64,000 nucleotides of DNA from positions 124,001 through 188,000 of the forward strand of contig CAJVGD010000016.1 in NCBI GenBank assembly GCA_910890315.1, in the 5' to 3' direction. How positions within the stretch are numbered: the stretch's first letter is position 1; each line of letters begins with the position of its first letter. A program made the translations under genes and the position numbers. The notes under the pieces are model-generated. The model did no database searches. It was not told the origin of the DNA and saw nothing but the letters and a program-made list of their open reading frames with translations. Of the stretch, positions 1 to 11,920 are shown one piece after another. This DNA comes from Serendipita indica DSM 11827 (Eukaryota; Basidiomycota; Agaricomycetes; Sebacinales; Serendipitaceae).

Positions 1-63
1 TCCGCATGTCGAGGTGAGGCCATAATTCGCACAATGAAGCAAATAACCGACTTTTAGATGTAG

Positions 64-2222
64 AATGAGGTGTATTATCTCGTGAAAGACGCATTGGTAA
101 CCGACGTCGCCTCCATTGTGCGACACTGTGAGATTGTACCAAAGGAAGATGGAGCACCTTTTATCGCGACTGGTGCCCTATCGCGCTACATAACGGAGGC
201 GTCGTACGACCCCGTCACTGGGATGTACTTTCCGCTCAAATGGGCTGAATTTCATCGCGATAAGACGACCACAGTACAATCCGACAGAATCAGCCAGTGG
301 GATATACACCTAGATTATAAAGCGCTGGCTCAACAGAAGAAACGACTAGGGCGTCTAGGCTCTCCATCGAGCTCGGAAGAAGAGTCGGAGGATAATGCCG
401 TCGAACCATTGGACGAACCAGAAGAGAGTGATGACTCTGGAGGTGTTCCAGAAGCGGATGATGACATGGAACGAGAAGCCATGTCCGAGGACTCTCAAAA
501 CGAGCGAGGCAAGAAGCGAAAACTCGGGGCGGCTTCACAGTTAATGGCCATAACACCACGTCGAAAGAGACGTGCTGTCTTACCTACTCCTCACTCTAAA
601 GCGGCTCTCAAGTCGCGAAGGAAATTCAAGATACGACCTCCCACCGTTACAGCTCAGGACAATACGACTCTGTACACGATGGAAGATGATCCTTTTCTCC
701 GGGCGATGTATACGCTACATGTCGGCGAAAGACCGGACACCCTGCCATGCCGAGATGACGAATACGTCAACATATTCGAGAACGTCCTGGGACTTCTACA
801 AGAGGCATCGGGAGGGTGCATATGTACGAGTACATGTTGTGCATGAATTCATGCTGATCAATCGCTGCCATAGATATATCTGGAACTCCGGGTACGGGCA
901 AGACCGCAACAATTCACACTATAATAAGGGAGCTCAAGATCATGGCCTCAAACAATGTGAGTGAAGGGCCACGCATAGTCTACGGGCAATTGACGACTGA
1001 CTCCTTCTACAGGAATGTAACCCTTTCACCTTTGTCGAGATTAACGGGCTGCGAGTGCCAGAGCCAAACGCAGCGTATCCACTCCTGTGGGAGGCTATCG
1101 TTGGACACGACGCCGCCGCATTCGGCCATCTTAAGATTAGCCCCAGAGAAGCGCTGAGACGACTTACACTCCATTTCGGCGTTGGCGCCTCTGAGAACAT
1201 GGGACCAGCATGGTGAGTTGTGGTTGTCTTGAGCCCCTTGTAGGACTGAACGGTGCAAGTATTGTCTTAATGGACGAATTGGATCAACTCGTGACGACAA
1301 AGCAGGATGTGGTGTACAATTTCTTCAACTGGCCGAACCTGTCGGGCTCGAAGCTGATTGTTCTCGCCGTAGCCAATACACATGACTTGCCGGAACGAGC
1401 CCTCTCCGCCAAGGTGAGGAGTAGACTCGGTACGTGGAAAGTAGACGCATATAAACGACTGATCGACTCGCAGGCATGATTCGCATCAATTTTGCCCCGT
1501 ATACCAAACAACAGCTTATAGAGATAGTGGAGTCGCGGTTGAAACGTGCACAAGAAGGAGCTCTGAACATCCAGGCCGTAATCAAGGACGATGCGATCAA
1601 ATATGCAGCGACGAGAGTCGGGGGTATTAGCGGTGATGCGAGACGGGTTCTTGATATTTGCAGGTAGGAAGCATAAATGGAAGGAAAGCCTTGGCTGAGT
1701 GCATTAAATCCCAATAGGCGTACGGTTGAGCGTACTCGAGGAAAAGGGCGTGCTGCAACGATTGCCGATGTGATGCATGTCATCTCGCTTACCCAGAACA
1801 CGCCTACTGCTAGCTATGTTGCACAGTGCAGCTTTCACGAAAAGACGATGCTCGCTGCCGCCCTCATGGAGATTCGCTGGACCGGGGTTGAGGAGTTTAC
1901 GTGGGAGAAGGTAGGCATAGATTCATCGAGCCAGGTTGGGTGCTAACGTTTAGCATAGCTACGAAGTCGGCACCAAGGTCTACTCTTGCAGCTGAACATT
2001 GACGAGGACGCTCCTCAGCTCCGGCCAACGGACGAGCAGCTGGCTGGAATCCTTGATGCGTTGGTCAACGCTGGCCTGCTTTCTGTAGAGCCCGGCGCAA
2101 TTGCGAAGAGAAAGCCGTTGGATGATCGGAAGATTATATTGACGGCTGAAAAGCAGGAGGTCAAGCGGACTCTGGTTGAGATAGGACAGAGATGGCATGC
2201 AACCCTCGGAGTAGACACATGA
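64..2222 (+). CDS. ORC1: Origin recognition complex subunit 1, 5' end outside window
   Basis: This is the largest ORC subunit, the AAA+ ATPase that loads MCM at replication origins in the nucleus. The window opens inside the N-terminal BAH domain (NEVYYLVKDALVTDV after the acceptor AG at 62-63). An acidic and basic linker follows, then the AAA+ core: the P-loop GTPGTGKT, restored by splicing out 824-873, the Walker B LMDELD near 1270-1290, and the sensor-1 stretch VANTHDLPERAL near 1370. Other introns are 957-1012 and about 1433-1474 (RSRLG joined to MIRINFAPYT). The winged-helix end stops at 2222. The intron beginning at 1212 has a weak acceptor, either AAG near 1258 or another site, and I cannot settle it. 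The gene converges with the exchanger gene, 65 bp between stops. Family assignment is firm; only the missing 5' exons are unknown. Confidence 0.93.
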
Positions 2223-2287
2223 AGTCTCATTGGATGTATCTCGAACTATTGACATACAACTTTGCTTAGTCAGCTCAAATCTAGGAG

Positions 2288-4051
2288 TTACAAACCTATT
2301 CGTTGGTCAGCTATCGAACATGATCCATATGTTGAACCTACAAAAAGCGTCTGATTACCACCCAAGAGACCCATGAGGTTGGTGGGAAAGTGCCAAAATG
2401 TTGTCGCCAACAGGACCTAAAAAATTTGAGCCCCGTCAGGGTGATAGCGGATTGACTGACAAACAAGCGTTAGACCGTTGAGCCAATGCGTGCGACCATC
2501 CTCGATGACAATTTTGACCAATATAACGGTCAGGAAGAAGCACTAAGGTGCATATGAGATAAGATCCGGTACTCTGGGGATGGACACACCGTCGTCTCGA
2601 GAGGGTCAAACAACAAGCTCAAAGGTTCTCCCATTCCCCAGGCCACGCATACCAATAATGGTATCACAAACAGAGTAATTTGGATGCAGCTTCCTACTGC
2701 GACACCAAGTACGAGATCAAATTTACCCTTGAACCCGGCATAAACTGCGGTAGAAAGCTCTGCGCCATTGGACAGCACCGGAAGTACAATGACCGATAAA
2801 AATTCCTTTGGAATTCCACTTGGATTCGCGTCGGTGAGTGCCGTAAGCGAATCTACCAGATTCTCTGCAGTGGGATACATGATTGCGGTGATTGCGACGA
2901 GGAGAACGAGAACAGAAGCAGTATTGACAAGAGAATGGTGGATATTTTCGACCGAGGATTGATCGTCGAGGATAGAGGTCGCTGGAGCCAGTGAACCCAT
3001 CGGCGGAACGGCTTCTCCTAGGTCCAGCGTCGAGCGGGAAGGAGCTACTGTTGATGTGATTGCTGTCAAAGCAGCCGAAGAAAGACGGGAGCGTGGATTT
3101 GTGATGACAGAGCTTGAAGAGGAGCTGATACCACTGCTCAAAGATGATCCTCCCCAAGTACCGTGCTGTGAGTCCGTATCAGAGTCCTTGTCCATGTCAA
3201 GGAAGAGGTGACTGTGTGTGTAAAACTGAAAGCCGAGGTACGAGAAATATTTGAACAATAGTTTCAATCATCACATCTTACAATGGATGACTGGACTTAC
3301 ATAACCATTAGGACGACTGAGAATCCGCGACTCAGATTCAGTAACATTGGGCCCTCGACGGTACCGTCAGGGGAGTAGCCTCCTAAAAAGTTGTGCTAAA
3401 GCAGAGTGAATGGGGGAAGACGGGTATAAGAATAGGACTAACGAAGGCTGTCGGTACAAGCATGGAGATGACGCCAACCGTCAAAAGAGAAGCATTTAAC
3501 TGGGCGGCTGCTGGACGAAAGCTGAGCTGGGGAAACTTGATTCCACCGACGAGAAGTACCATGCCAAGGACGAGCAGCAAGTTGCTAAAGAGACCACCGA
3601 GCAGTGTACTCTGGACGAGTCCGAGTTGGCAGCGTGATAAGCAAACGCCAGCAATGATGAGCTCGGTCAAGTTTCCCAATGACGCGTTCAGAAGTCCTGC
3701 GAGAGCCAAACTAGTACGAATCGCAACCTGCTCAGTACCGAACCCGAGCAAAGCGGCTAATGGTAGCACACCTAGGGCAGACGTAGCAAAGACGAGCGAG
3801 TCTGCCTGTTTGGTCGTGTGAAGAACCCACGAGATTGGGAAGAAGACGAGCAACACATTGAGGGGCGAGAACTTGATAATGTTGATCAATGAGCGGCCAT
3901 ACGTCGGGTCGGGACCAATGGGCTTCGATGGGGTGAACAAAGCCCGAAGGCGAGAGAGACCTTTCGTCCCGCTGTCCTCCAATTTTTCGTCTTGAAAAGC
4001 AATTTGGGTGGTTGGTGTATTGACTTTTGTGGATAATCCATCGCCTGTCAA
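2288..4051 (-). CDS. VCX1: Vacuolar Ca2+/H+ exchanger (CAX family)
   Basis: A multi-pass cation antiporter, expected in the vacuolar membrane, that exchanges cytosolic Ca2+ for protons. Both pseudo-repeats are visible: GNLTELIIAG followed by TLLGGLFSNLLLVLGM near 3560-3680, and SNGAELSTAV followed by LGVAVGSCIQITLFVIP near 2640-2780. Both key glutamates are kept, but the usual GNAAEH of the second repeat reads SNGAEL. The loop after the first half is hydrophilic and serine-rich (3000-3180). Introns lie between 3267 and 3383, and two near the 3' end join LETT to FLTVILVKIVIEDGRTHW and then to the terminal ATTFWHFPTN segment; stop at 2288. The N-terminus is unresolved: the frame stays open upstream of 4051 without an ATG, so a further 5' exon towards about 4150-4200 is likely. 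Confidence 0.85.
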
Positions 4052-4694
4052 CGAGGGCTCCTCAACTTGTTTCCGACTACGACTTGGGGCTCGTCTGCGG
4101 GTTCCTCTTGGGTGCTGGTGGCAAATAATCCATGAAAGTTGTGTTGTATGACATTTATATCCACATTGGCTGTAGACGATGAAATTCCAAAGGGTGTGCC
4201 TATCCGGATCGTTTAGCTGACACTATCTAGCTAAGAAAGGGTACGAGAGTCAAGCAATTTCCTCATAGTCGGTGTTTGAGGACGTCGCTGGACCCGTCGA
4301 GATCGCTGACGACAATCCTCGGGGGGCAGCTATTTTAAGTCGTGGATGAAAAAGGCGATAGAACACCCAAGAAACAAATCTAATATCAAAAGGGAGTTTT
4401 TGGGCATACATACTCATTCACTGTTGGGCAGCGGCTGTGGAGGCAGGGTCCAAGATGTTCTCGGCTGGCGATCAACCGGCGTCGATGCGCAAAGCAGTGC
4501 CAATTGACCACAACTGGGTGCTATCAGTCGCTGTTTTGGTTTGCTATTTGCCTTTGCAATCAGACATTGTCTGCCAAACTTAACCAGAATGTGGGGCCGA
4601 ATGATACCACAAACCGCCTTGAACATTCCGCAGGACGACATATTCTCATTGGTCACGCATCACGCGCACCGGGCTGCGTAGAGCGCGCGTCCAT
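4052..4694. other. Intergenic, divergent promoter region
   Basis: This lies between the exchanger (-) and dipeptidyl peptidase III (+). The first 150 bases may hold an unplaced 5' exon of the exchanger. I see no other gene, RNA or repeat in the rest. Confidence 0.5.
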
Positions 4695-7597
4695 ATGGCT
4701 ACCCACAGCGCGCAGTTTGTCCCCCACCACCAAACCATGGCCCACGCAGTTCGTTATCAAGCTGATCAGAACCCACCGTTCTGCTCTTTCGCTGTGAAAA
4801 GCGCATTCAATCAGCTTGAGCGAAAGGAGCAGCTCTACGCTCACTATATTAGCGAGGCATCGTGGGCAGGAGCACGGATCATCCAAGGACAATGGACCCC
4901 TCAGGCCATGGATCTCTATGACCTTTTCCTCCTCGTCTTTAGCAATCCCGATCGCTCTCCTGTCGACTTTGAAAAGCTCAAGACTGACTCTGGAGTTTCG
5001 GACGAACAATGGAAACAAGCTACGACCTATGTAGCCCAAGTATTCGGCAATCTCGTCAACTACAAGTCCTTTGGATTCACAAAGTTCATCCCCCGCATCC
5101 ATCAAGACGACTTTAAGAGCATCGTCGCTGCATCCCCCAATAGCCAGGTCGCTCTTGATCAATGGAACAAGGCAAATGTGACCTATTAATATATACAGTA
5201 TATTCTAATACCTCCCCTAGCTGGTCGACCACATCTACTCCGTCGAGCCCGAGTCAGCCATGCTCATCGGTGACCCCAGTAAAGGGCATGTAACCAATTA
5301 TTACTTTGGCGAGGAAATTATCACAAGCGAAGAAGTTTCGAACATCCAGACCAAAGCAGAGGCTCTCAAGATCGACGTCCTGAATACACGAATCGAGAAA
5401 CATGGTCCTAACACCTATACACTTCATGTAGCTTCTGTTGACGAGCGAGAACAAGAAGAGACGCTCGAAATTGCTGGATCAACAGAAAAAGGGTCCCTCA
5501 AGATCAAATATGGGGACTTCAAAGATGCCCTCCAAAAGTCCATCGATGCCCTTCGCAAAGCACGAGAATATGCTGCAAATGATCACCAAAAGTCCGCCAT
5601 TGACAAATACATCGAATCGTACGAAATTATTTGCCCTACCCGCGCATCACTCATTCCCCTCTGTCAGCTTCCAGACAGGGGATATCCAGGCGCACAAGGA
5701 TGGATCAACGCATTGGGTGCGTGATGTCGGACCAGTGGTGGAGAGCTACATAGGGTTTGTGGAGACGTATGTCGACCCAGTCAGTGCGGCCCGCGCTGAG
5801 TGGGAGGGTTTCTGCGCTATTGTGGATAAGGCCTTAAGTGCCAAGTACGAGAAGCTCCTTGACAGGGCTTCAGAGCTCATCAAGGACCTTCCATGGGGAC
5901 CAGATTTTGAGGTCGATACCTTCCGCAAGCCTGATTTTACTGCACTCCAGGTGCTTTCATTCGCGACTGGGGGTACATTTCTGAACTGGGGTAAAGATGA
6001 TCAAGGTTTGACATACTTGTATAGGTATCCCTGCCGGAATCAATATCCCTGTACGTGTTCCCTCCTCGAAACCACTCAAACTGATGAATACACAGAAGTA
6101 CGGCCACTCATGACGACGAGGTGGGAGCTAAACACATTCAATTAGTTACTATGAAATTCGAGAGAACGTTGGTTTCAAGAACGTCTCACTGGCCAACATC
6201 CTCGCAGCAAAAGCACCGGACGAGGAGGTCACCTTTATAGAAGAAGCAGATCTACAGTTATACAACAAGTGGGAATCCAAAGCTTTTGAGCTTCAAGTGG
6301 CCAATCACGAACTATTGGGACATGGTCTGGTTCTCTACCGAATTTTGCGCTCGTCGACACTGATTTGCGTTTCCAGGGAGCGGGAAACTATTTACGCAGG
6401 ATAAAGATGGCAACCTCAACTTTGACAAAGACAAGGTACACTCTGGCCATCCAATCTTTTATCTCTGACAAACGGTCCAGGTCATCAATCCGCTCACCAA
6501 TAAGCACATCGAATCTTGGTATCTACCAGGACAAACTTCTAGCTCCGTACTGGGAACGGTGTCGTCGTATGTAGGCCGTACTTGTCCCAGTCGTTTCTCA
6601 TCAAAGGTTAGGTCTATGGAGGAATGTCGTGCTGAAGCCGTAGCGCTGTATCTTGTATCCAACAAGAATATACTTTCTATCTTCAACGTGAGTCTGCTTA
6701 TACTGATATCCTTCATGTCTAAAATCCGACAGTATACTGAACCAGAGGATATTGACGAGATTCAGTACATTACATTCTTGTTGATGTGTCGAGCTGGTCA
6801 GTGACGATTACATGAAATGGGCGTAGCTCTTATCACTATTAGGTCTCCGGGCACTCGAATTCTATGACCCTAAAGCGAAGAAACATTTGCAGGCCCACAT
6901 GCAAGCACGGTAGGATGCCATGCTTGGGCAAGAAACCTAACTCATTTATCCTTCAGTATGGGTATCACCAACCATTTGATAGAACATGGCAAGATCACAC
7001 GCTGGTAACAACATTGGCCTCTAATGAGAATACAGGCATTGCAAGAATTGAGCGAGAACAGGATAACAACGGTGTTCTTAAGCGTGCTTATGTGAAGGTG
7101 AAGATAAACCCATTCACTTGATCATGGATCCTCAATTACTCGCAGGTGGATCGTGATCTTGTTCTCTCCAAAGGTCGAGAAGTTATGGGGGAGCTCCTCG
7201 TCAAGTTGCAGGTGTACAAGTCCACGGCTGATGCAAAAGGTGCAAAGAGATTCTACGAAGCGCTGACTACGCCAAGAGTCGATTGGGATGAAGAATTGAG
7301 ACAGCTTGTCTTGTTCAAGAAGCTGGTAAGTCCACATATGATACTGAAATACAAAATCTGATTCATGAAAGCCGAGAAAACTTTTCGTTCAGGTACGACG
7401 CATATAACGTCTCTGATCATCACACTAATCCGGCCTGGCAGCCCAACACATTCATCGAGAAGATAACAGAGGGGGATAATCAAGGAGAGCGCGTTGTCAT
7501 GAGAGAATACGAACTAAACGAGGAAGGAATGATCCGTAGTCATATCGACAAGAAGTTGGGCAGGTCTAATCTCGCCGCGTCTGCCCCTTCAGTGTAG
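4695..7597 (+). CDS. DPP3: Dipeptidyl peptidase III (metallopeptidase M49)
   Basis: A cytosolic zinc exopeptidase that removes dipeptides from the N-terminus of oligopeptides. The M49 zinc motif HELLGH is seen in ...QVANHELLGHG at about 6300-6325, and the third ligand motif EECRAE at about 6618-6636 (usual form EECRAD/E). The N-terminal part (FAVKSAFNQLERKEQLYAHY, SEASWAGARI) and the middle GDPSKGHVTNYYFG stretch are typical of the family. The coding sequence is cut by at least eight short introns, the first near 5190-5220, and ends RSNLAASAPSV at 7597. The start is the first ATG of the conserved frame; a second in-frame ATG lies 14 codons later. There is no signal peptide, as expected for a cytosolic enzyme. 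Confidence 0.93.
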
Positions 7598-7766
7598 CAT
7601 ATGTCCACGCCTTTTCACTTCTAAACATGACAAGATTTGTGTATTCATCCCTCAGAGGTTCAGCGAACTCAACTTATTACATATATATCCTTGAAGCAGA
7701 ATAGGCTTGTATTCGCAGATTACGAAAGTAGGAAGAAGCACACTCAATCTCAACCGCGATCCTGCT

Positions 7767-9488
7767 CTAAATCAGGCGCGGAATCTGTAAAGATGGTCAG
7801 TGGATGAGTCAACCTAGAGGACCAGCAACCAAGTTACCTTTGGGTTTGCGTTCCTGAGAAGCTGCTCAAAGTATGCCTGGAACCAGGTTCCTGCTTCTGG
7901 GGCGGGCTGAAGGGCATATTCGTTGCCACAGGTGGTATCATAGCGAGGAGCAGTGGGGTCGGATGTACCGTCTGCCTCTCCACCAGGCTTGACCCAGACA
8001 AGAGCGTCAACGATGGCCTCGCCAGTGTTGGTGGTCGGAAGAGGGCCAAAGCCAGCGTACTGCAAAGTTGTCAGTGGCCGGTTCTGAGACGTGGCAATGG
8101 GCAAATAGACAAACCTTGTTGTTGCACCAGTCACCGCCGACACGGGTACTGTTTTGGTTACCTGAGCGACCCTGGTCAACAATGAAATGAGCATCGATGC
8201 CCTTTGCGGCCAACAAAGGTTGGAGGTTCTTCACGTAGACGAGCTCATCGTAGCCCGTTTGCGGCTGGTTACCGAAGCCGTTGTAGTTGCTGACATTGGT
8301 AGCAACACCACGAATACCCGCCTTTGGATTGAGCTTCTTGGCCGCCGCCACGATTTCTGCGATGATATCCGCGGTGGGACCAATGTTCTGCAGGAGGTTA
8401 GTATCTTTTCAGAATTAAGACCGAAAGGGCGTACTGATGGCCATCTACAGAAGATGATCATCAGTAAATATTAAAATACAGAAAAGGATGGACATACCCG
8501 AGCCAGCCAGCGTGAGCACCATCAACATAAATTGCGACGTTAGGAAGCTGAAGATTGGCAATTGCGTAGGCCAGGGAGCGTTTCTGACCATCAGCAGCAG
8601 CGGCGCATTTCCTATAGATGCCTCTGAGAATAGGAGGAGGGCAGGCAATCAAGTACCTACGGTACACTCAGATTGGTGACAAGATTTCCAATCGAATCAG
8701 TTTCTAGACCGCTGAAACACACGTCAGCTTTCGAGGGTTTTGTCTCAGAAGGCTGCCGCCTACATGACAACGCGGAGTTGGGGGAACTTCTTGATCTGAG
8801 CGGCCACTGCTTTGATGTAGTCTTGGTACTTTTTCTCGCCTACGTGAACAATGAGAATGCTTTCGAGACTCAAATATAGCGCTATACTCACCATCGTTGG
8901 CATAGCTAAGTTCTCCAGCACTCTGTACATGATATGAGGACAATCATCAACAATGCCAAGTAACCTACGGCAGCGGCAGAGCAGTCGCGGTCCGGAAGAT
9001 TGTAGACCTCAATTTCAACGACTAGAGAATGGTGTCATATCAGTTTAAGATACGTGCACGCGAAGTCCCCTACCTTGCTTTTTTCCGGTCAGAGACTGGA
9101 CGAGAGCGGCTTCCTTCAACCAGTCGCCAATCTTCGGGACCGTGGCGGTATCAGAAACCCAGAGGAAGGTGCCGATCTTTGCAGCCACATAGCTGGCACG
9201 GTTTGCAAGGTCGAATTTCCCTTGCTTCAGAAGAGTGACAGCAGCTTCACCAGCCTCTTTCCTGTATACGGGGCTCACGAAGCTTGTCCGGGGTCAATAA
9301 TGCACCACAGTGGCATTGTAACATCATACGCACAAGTCATGACCAGTGAATGGGTTGGAGGTTGTAATGGACGATCCAGGAGGCGTTGGAGGGCTTGGAG
9401 GGCCAGGGGGCCCAGGGGGGGTCGGAGATGCAGAAACGAGAGTGCAGACGGCCGTGACAAAGGCCAAAAGCGAGTGGAAGTGCTTCAT
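7767..9488 (-). CDS. Secreted cellobiohydrolase, glycoside hydrolase family 6
   Basis: GH6 enzymes hydrolyse cellulose from the non-reducing end, releasing cellobiose. The protein begins MKHFHSLLAFVTAVCTLVSA, a clear secretion signal, followed by a proline/glycine linker and the catalytic domain. Visible family motifs are the catalytic loop NLPDRDCSA around 8970-9010, YVDGAHAGWLG around 8510-8540, the GFGNQPQTGYDE region near 8260, WCNNK, and the end DALVWVKPGGEADGTSD...PEAGTWFQAYFEQLLRNANP. The gene has about nine short introns; the last (7800-7851) precedes a tiny exon ending in TAG at 7767. There is no cellulose-binding module between signal and linker, unlike classical CBHII. Context suggests a plant-biomass role. 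Confidence 0.92.
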
Positions 9489-10095
9489 GATGAGCTTGGG
9501 TGGTAACCTTTTGTTGGGACGGGGCGATCGACTGTGGAGGGCAGATCGAGGAAAAGTAGATGAGAACCATGGGGTCTTAAGTATGTGTGACACCCAGCTC
9601 ACCGAATCTTGCGGCAGTAATCATCGGGCCGTAGTCGGAATCGCGAACCATTCTCGGAGGAGACAACCAAGCACCCCTGTCGACGAATTGAATACTCAAG
9701 AACAGGTTAGAGGTCGCACCGTGAGGTTCTTGAGCTTGGCATACAATCGTCGCGCTTCGACCGACCTCCTGGGAACTTGCCTCGGTTTCATAAACCCAAG
9801 ACGCATAGTGAGGAAGACGGTCACATAAACGTCATTTAGCCAAGGAATCACATCTTGGGACCAAATCTCTTGGACCAGATATGCTCTTCTCGGTCCGACT
9901 TGGCCAGCCAGCTGATACACGACAATAATCCGCATTTCTCATGATTTATGCGCATAAATATTGTATATTTACCTAGGCGCGAACAGAGAGGGCACCGAAC
10001 AAGGCCATCGTGGGGAAGCTGGATCTCCTGAGCACGTAAGACATGGTAAAGACCGGCACCTCAAAGGGGTCAATCTCACGGCAAAACCTCCGCAA
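9489..10095. other. Intergenic, cellobiohydrolase upstream region
   Basis: This is upstream DNA of the GH6 gene and the 3' flank of the membrane-protein gene. It includes an AT-rich stretch (about 9940-9970) with overlapping TATA-like strings. I see no gene in it; the open frames here have no recognisable features. Confidence 0.4.
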
Positions 10096-11834
10096 TTACT
10101 CGATGGAGAAAGTACGCTGGACTCGGCCTCCAGTGCCAACCCCTTGTTCGGACATGCCAGGTGTGCCTACATCCGGGGCGCCGAGCTTCTGTGTACGTTG
10201 TTGTTCCGGATCTAAGGTGCACGTGTCAGAGATGATACACACGGGAGGGATCGAGCGGTAGACCTTTCATCTTAGACTTTCGTAACCCGCGCCCAAAGTC
10301 TGCGAAGCATCGAATACCCACGGCAAAAGTCGCAAGGAGAAGGACCGCAGCGACGATCACTAGAGGTGGATTTTTTTAAAAATTTCACAGGAAGTAGTGG
10401 TAATGCCTACGGAATGTCGTTAATGAACCACGGACTGCAACATAACGATATGCCGTCGATGGTTCGAAAACTCGGCAAATTTTGTAAATGAAGTATGTCT
10501 GTCAGAATTGAGCGGGTGTTAAAGACGAAGCTGGGTAAAAACCTCTGCAGCCACCATGAGACAGAGCGAGATGACCATAAGGCTGTTTCGGCATTAGCAA
10601 GGAAGCACTCGGAAAGAAAAGCTCACAAAGTCCATTCCCGTTGTAGAGCTAGGCCACAGATGAACAACAATACGAGCACTACAGGAATCGCCTTGGAGAT
10701 GTTCAGCATCAAATACATTCATTCTGAACACTTTCACTTACTACAATGGTAATAACGAATTCCGCACGGTGGCTAGTCAGCACCAAGATCAAGAGCTATC
10801 AAACGTCAGGTGGAGTAACGGTTGGTGGAGAACAAGGTGGCCCACTTGCATAGTCACTCCAGTCTATATATGGTTATTAGGCGATAAGCGACAGGAATCT
10901 CGAAAACGTACAAAGCAAAAGAAATCAAACTTGAGCAAACATATCATGATCTGGTAGTATTGATACATGACTTCATGGGTAAGCATTTGTCAAAGAGAAA
11001 GGAAGAGGCAATACCTTTCATCTTGGGATCAGCGCCTACCAAACGTGAGTAAATGCACAGGGATTCACAGCGCAGTGTCTCACCAATTGCATGGAAGACT
11101 GCCCAGCCAAACTCCAGGAATAGCGCGCGTGTGACCCAGATTAGCACCATGAGTGCTAGTGCAAGTATGATGGGAATGACGATTAACAGGCGTAGCACAA
11201 AGGCCCAAAGTGAGTCGGGTCCATCACATGTCTGTACGATGCTCCTTCAGGACTGTCGGTGTCAAGCAATAAGTGGACTGACAGCATAGTTGGTGGCGCA
11301 ATCTGCCCCGGGTTGAGTTACCAAAGCCTCTTTTGTCTGGTATATTTGAAGAGCTGACATGATGATCATGGCAGAATGAAATACTGTGACGAATGAGCTA
11401 ATAAGCGAGTTTGCCTTAGCGGAGGGCTTACATAGGATTCCAATGAGCTGAATGGTGTTGCGAAGCTTTAGAGCATCGACTGTTATTATAGTTTCAAATA
11501 CTCTGAAGGGATATGAGGTGCCTAGATAAACATTCTTGGGAGAATACCAACTCCGCGAGTGCAAAGAGCGCAAGATAGCATGGGATTGTCTTTCAACGAG
11601 TCAGACAGAGTCCGCATAATAAACTTATGGCTGAAACGCACGGGAACTTGTTTAGCTGGTATGTTGTCGCTGACCTGGATTGGCATTCTCGTTGATCAGC
11701 GGCCCAGAATGGGTTTGCGGGCTCACCTTGCCATAAATAACGCCAACGACGGCAAGTACAAGGACAGCTTGTAGAATAACAGTGAAGAGAAACGCCTTTT
11801 GAGGGCGTGTGCCCAGAAACGCTTCAATAGCCAT
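10096..11834 (-). CDS. Multi-pass membrane protein of unknown function
   Basis: I do not know its role. The start MAIEAFLGTRPQKAFLF leads into a first membrane helix (VILQAVLVLAVVGVIYG). Splicing then gives PCYLALFALAEVFETIITVDALKLRNTIQLIGI, FHSAMIIMSALQIYQTKEAL, a helix pair LLIVIPIILALALMVLIWV plus FLEFGWAVFHAIGADPKMK, and a late helix LVIVAAVLLLATFAVGI. The tail is soluble, DPEQQRTQKLGAPDVGTPGM... ending FSIE at 10096. About six helices are visible. From memory, proteins with the ALKLRNTIQLIGI and FGWAVFHAIGADPKMK blocks are a common family in Agaricomycetes without a known function. It is transcribed divergently from the alginate-lyase gene. The exon plan near 11560-11660 is inferred from motif continuity. 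Confidence 0.75.
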
Positions 11835-11920
11835 GGCTTGTGCGGTCGAGGGGCGGTCCAAGGATGCGCAAAACTTGCTCCCGACCACCACCGTCAAGTA
11901 TACTGTGGGCAGCATCTCCG
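11835..11920. promoter_or_regulatory. Short bidirectional promoter
   Basis: Only 86 bp separate the start codons of the membrane-protein gene (-) and the secreted alginate-lyase-family gene (+). Regulatory signals for both must lie here or inside the neighbouring coding sequence. No individual site was recognised. Confidence 0.45.

Noticed and set aside
10440-10490. tRNA-like TGGTTCGAAAACTC string
   Set aside because: It resembles a T-arm, but no matching acceptor, D or anticodon arms could be folded around it on either strand.
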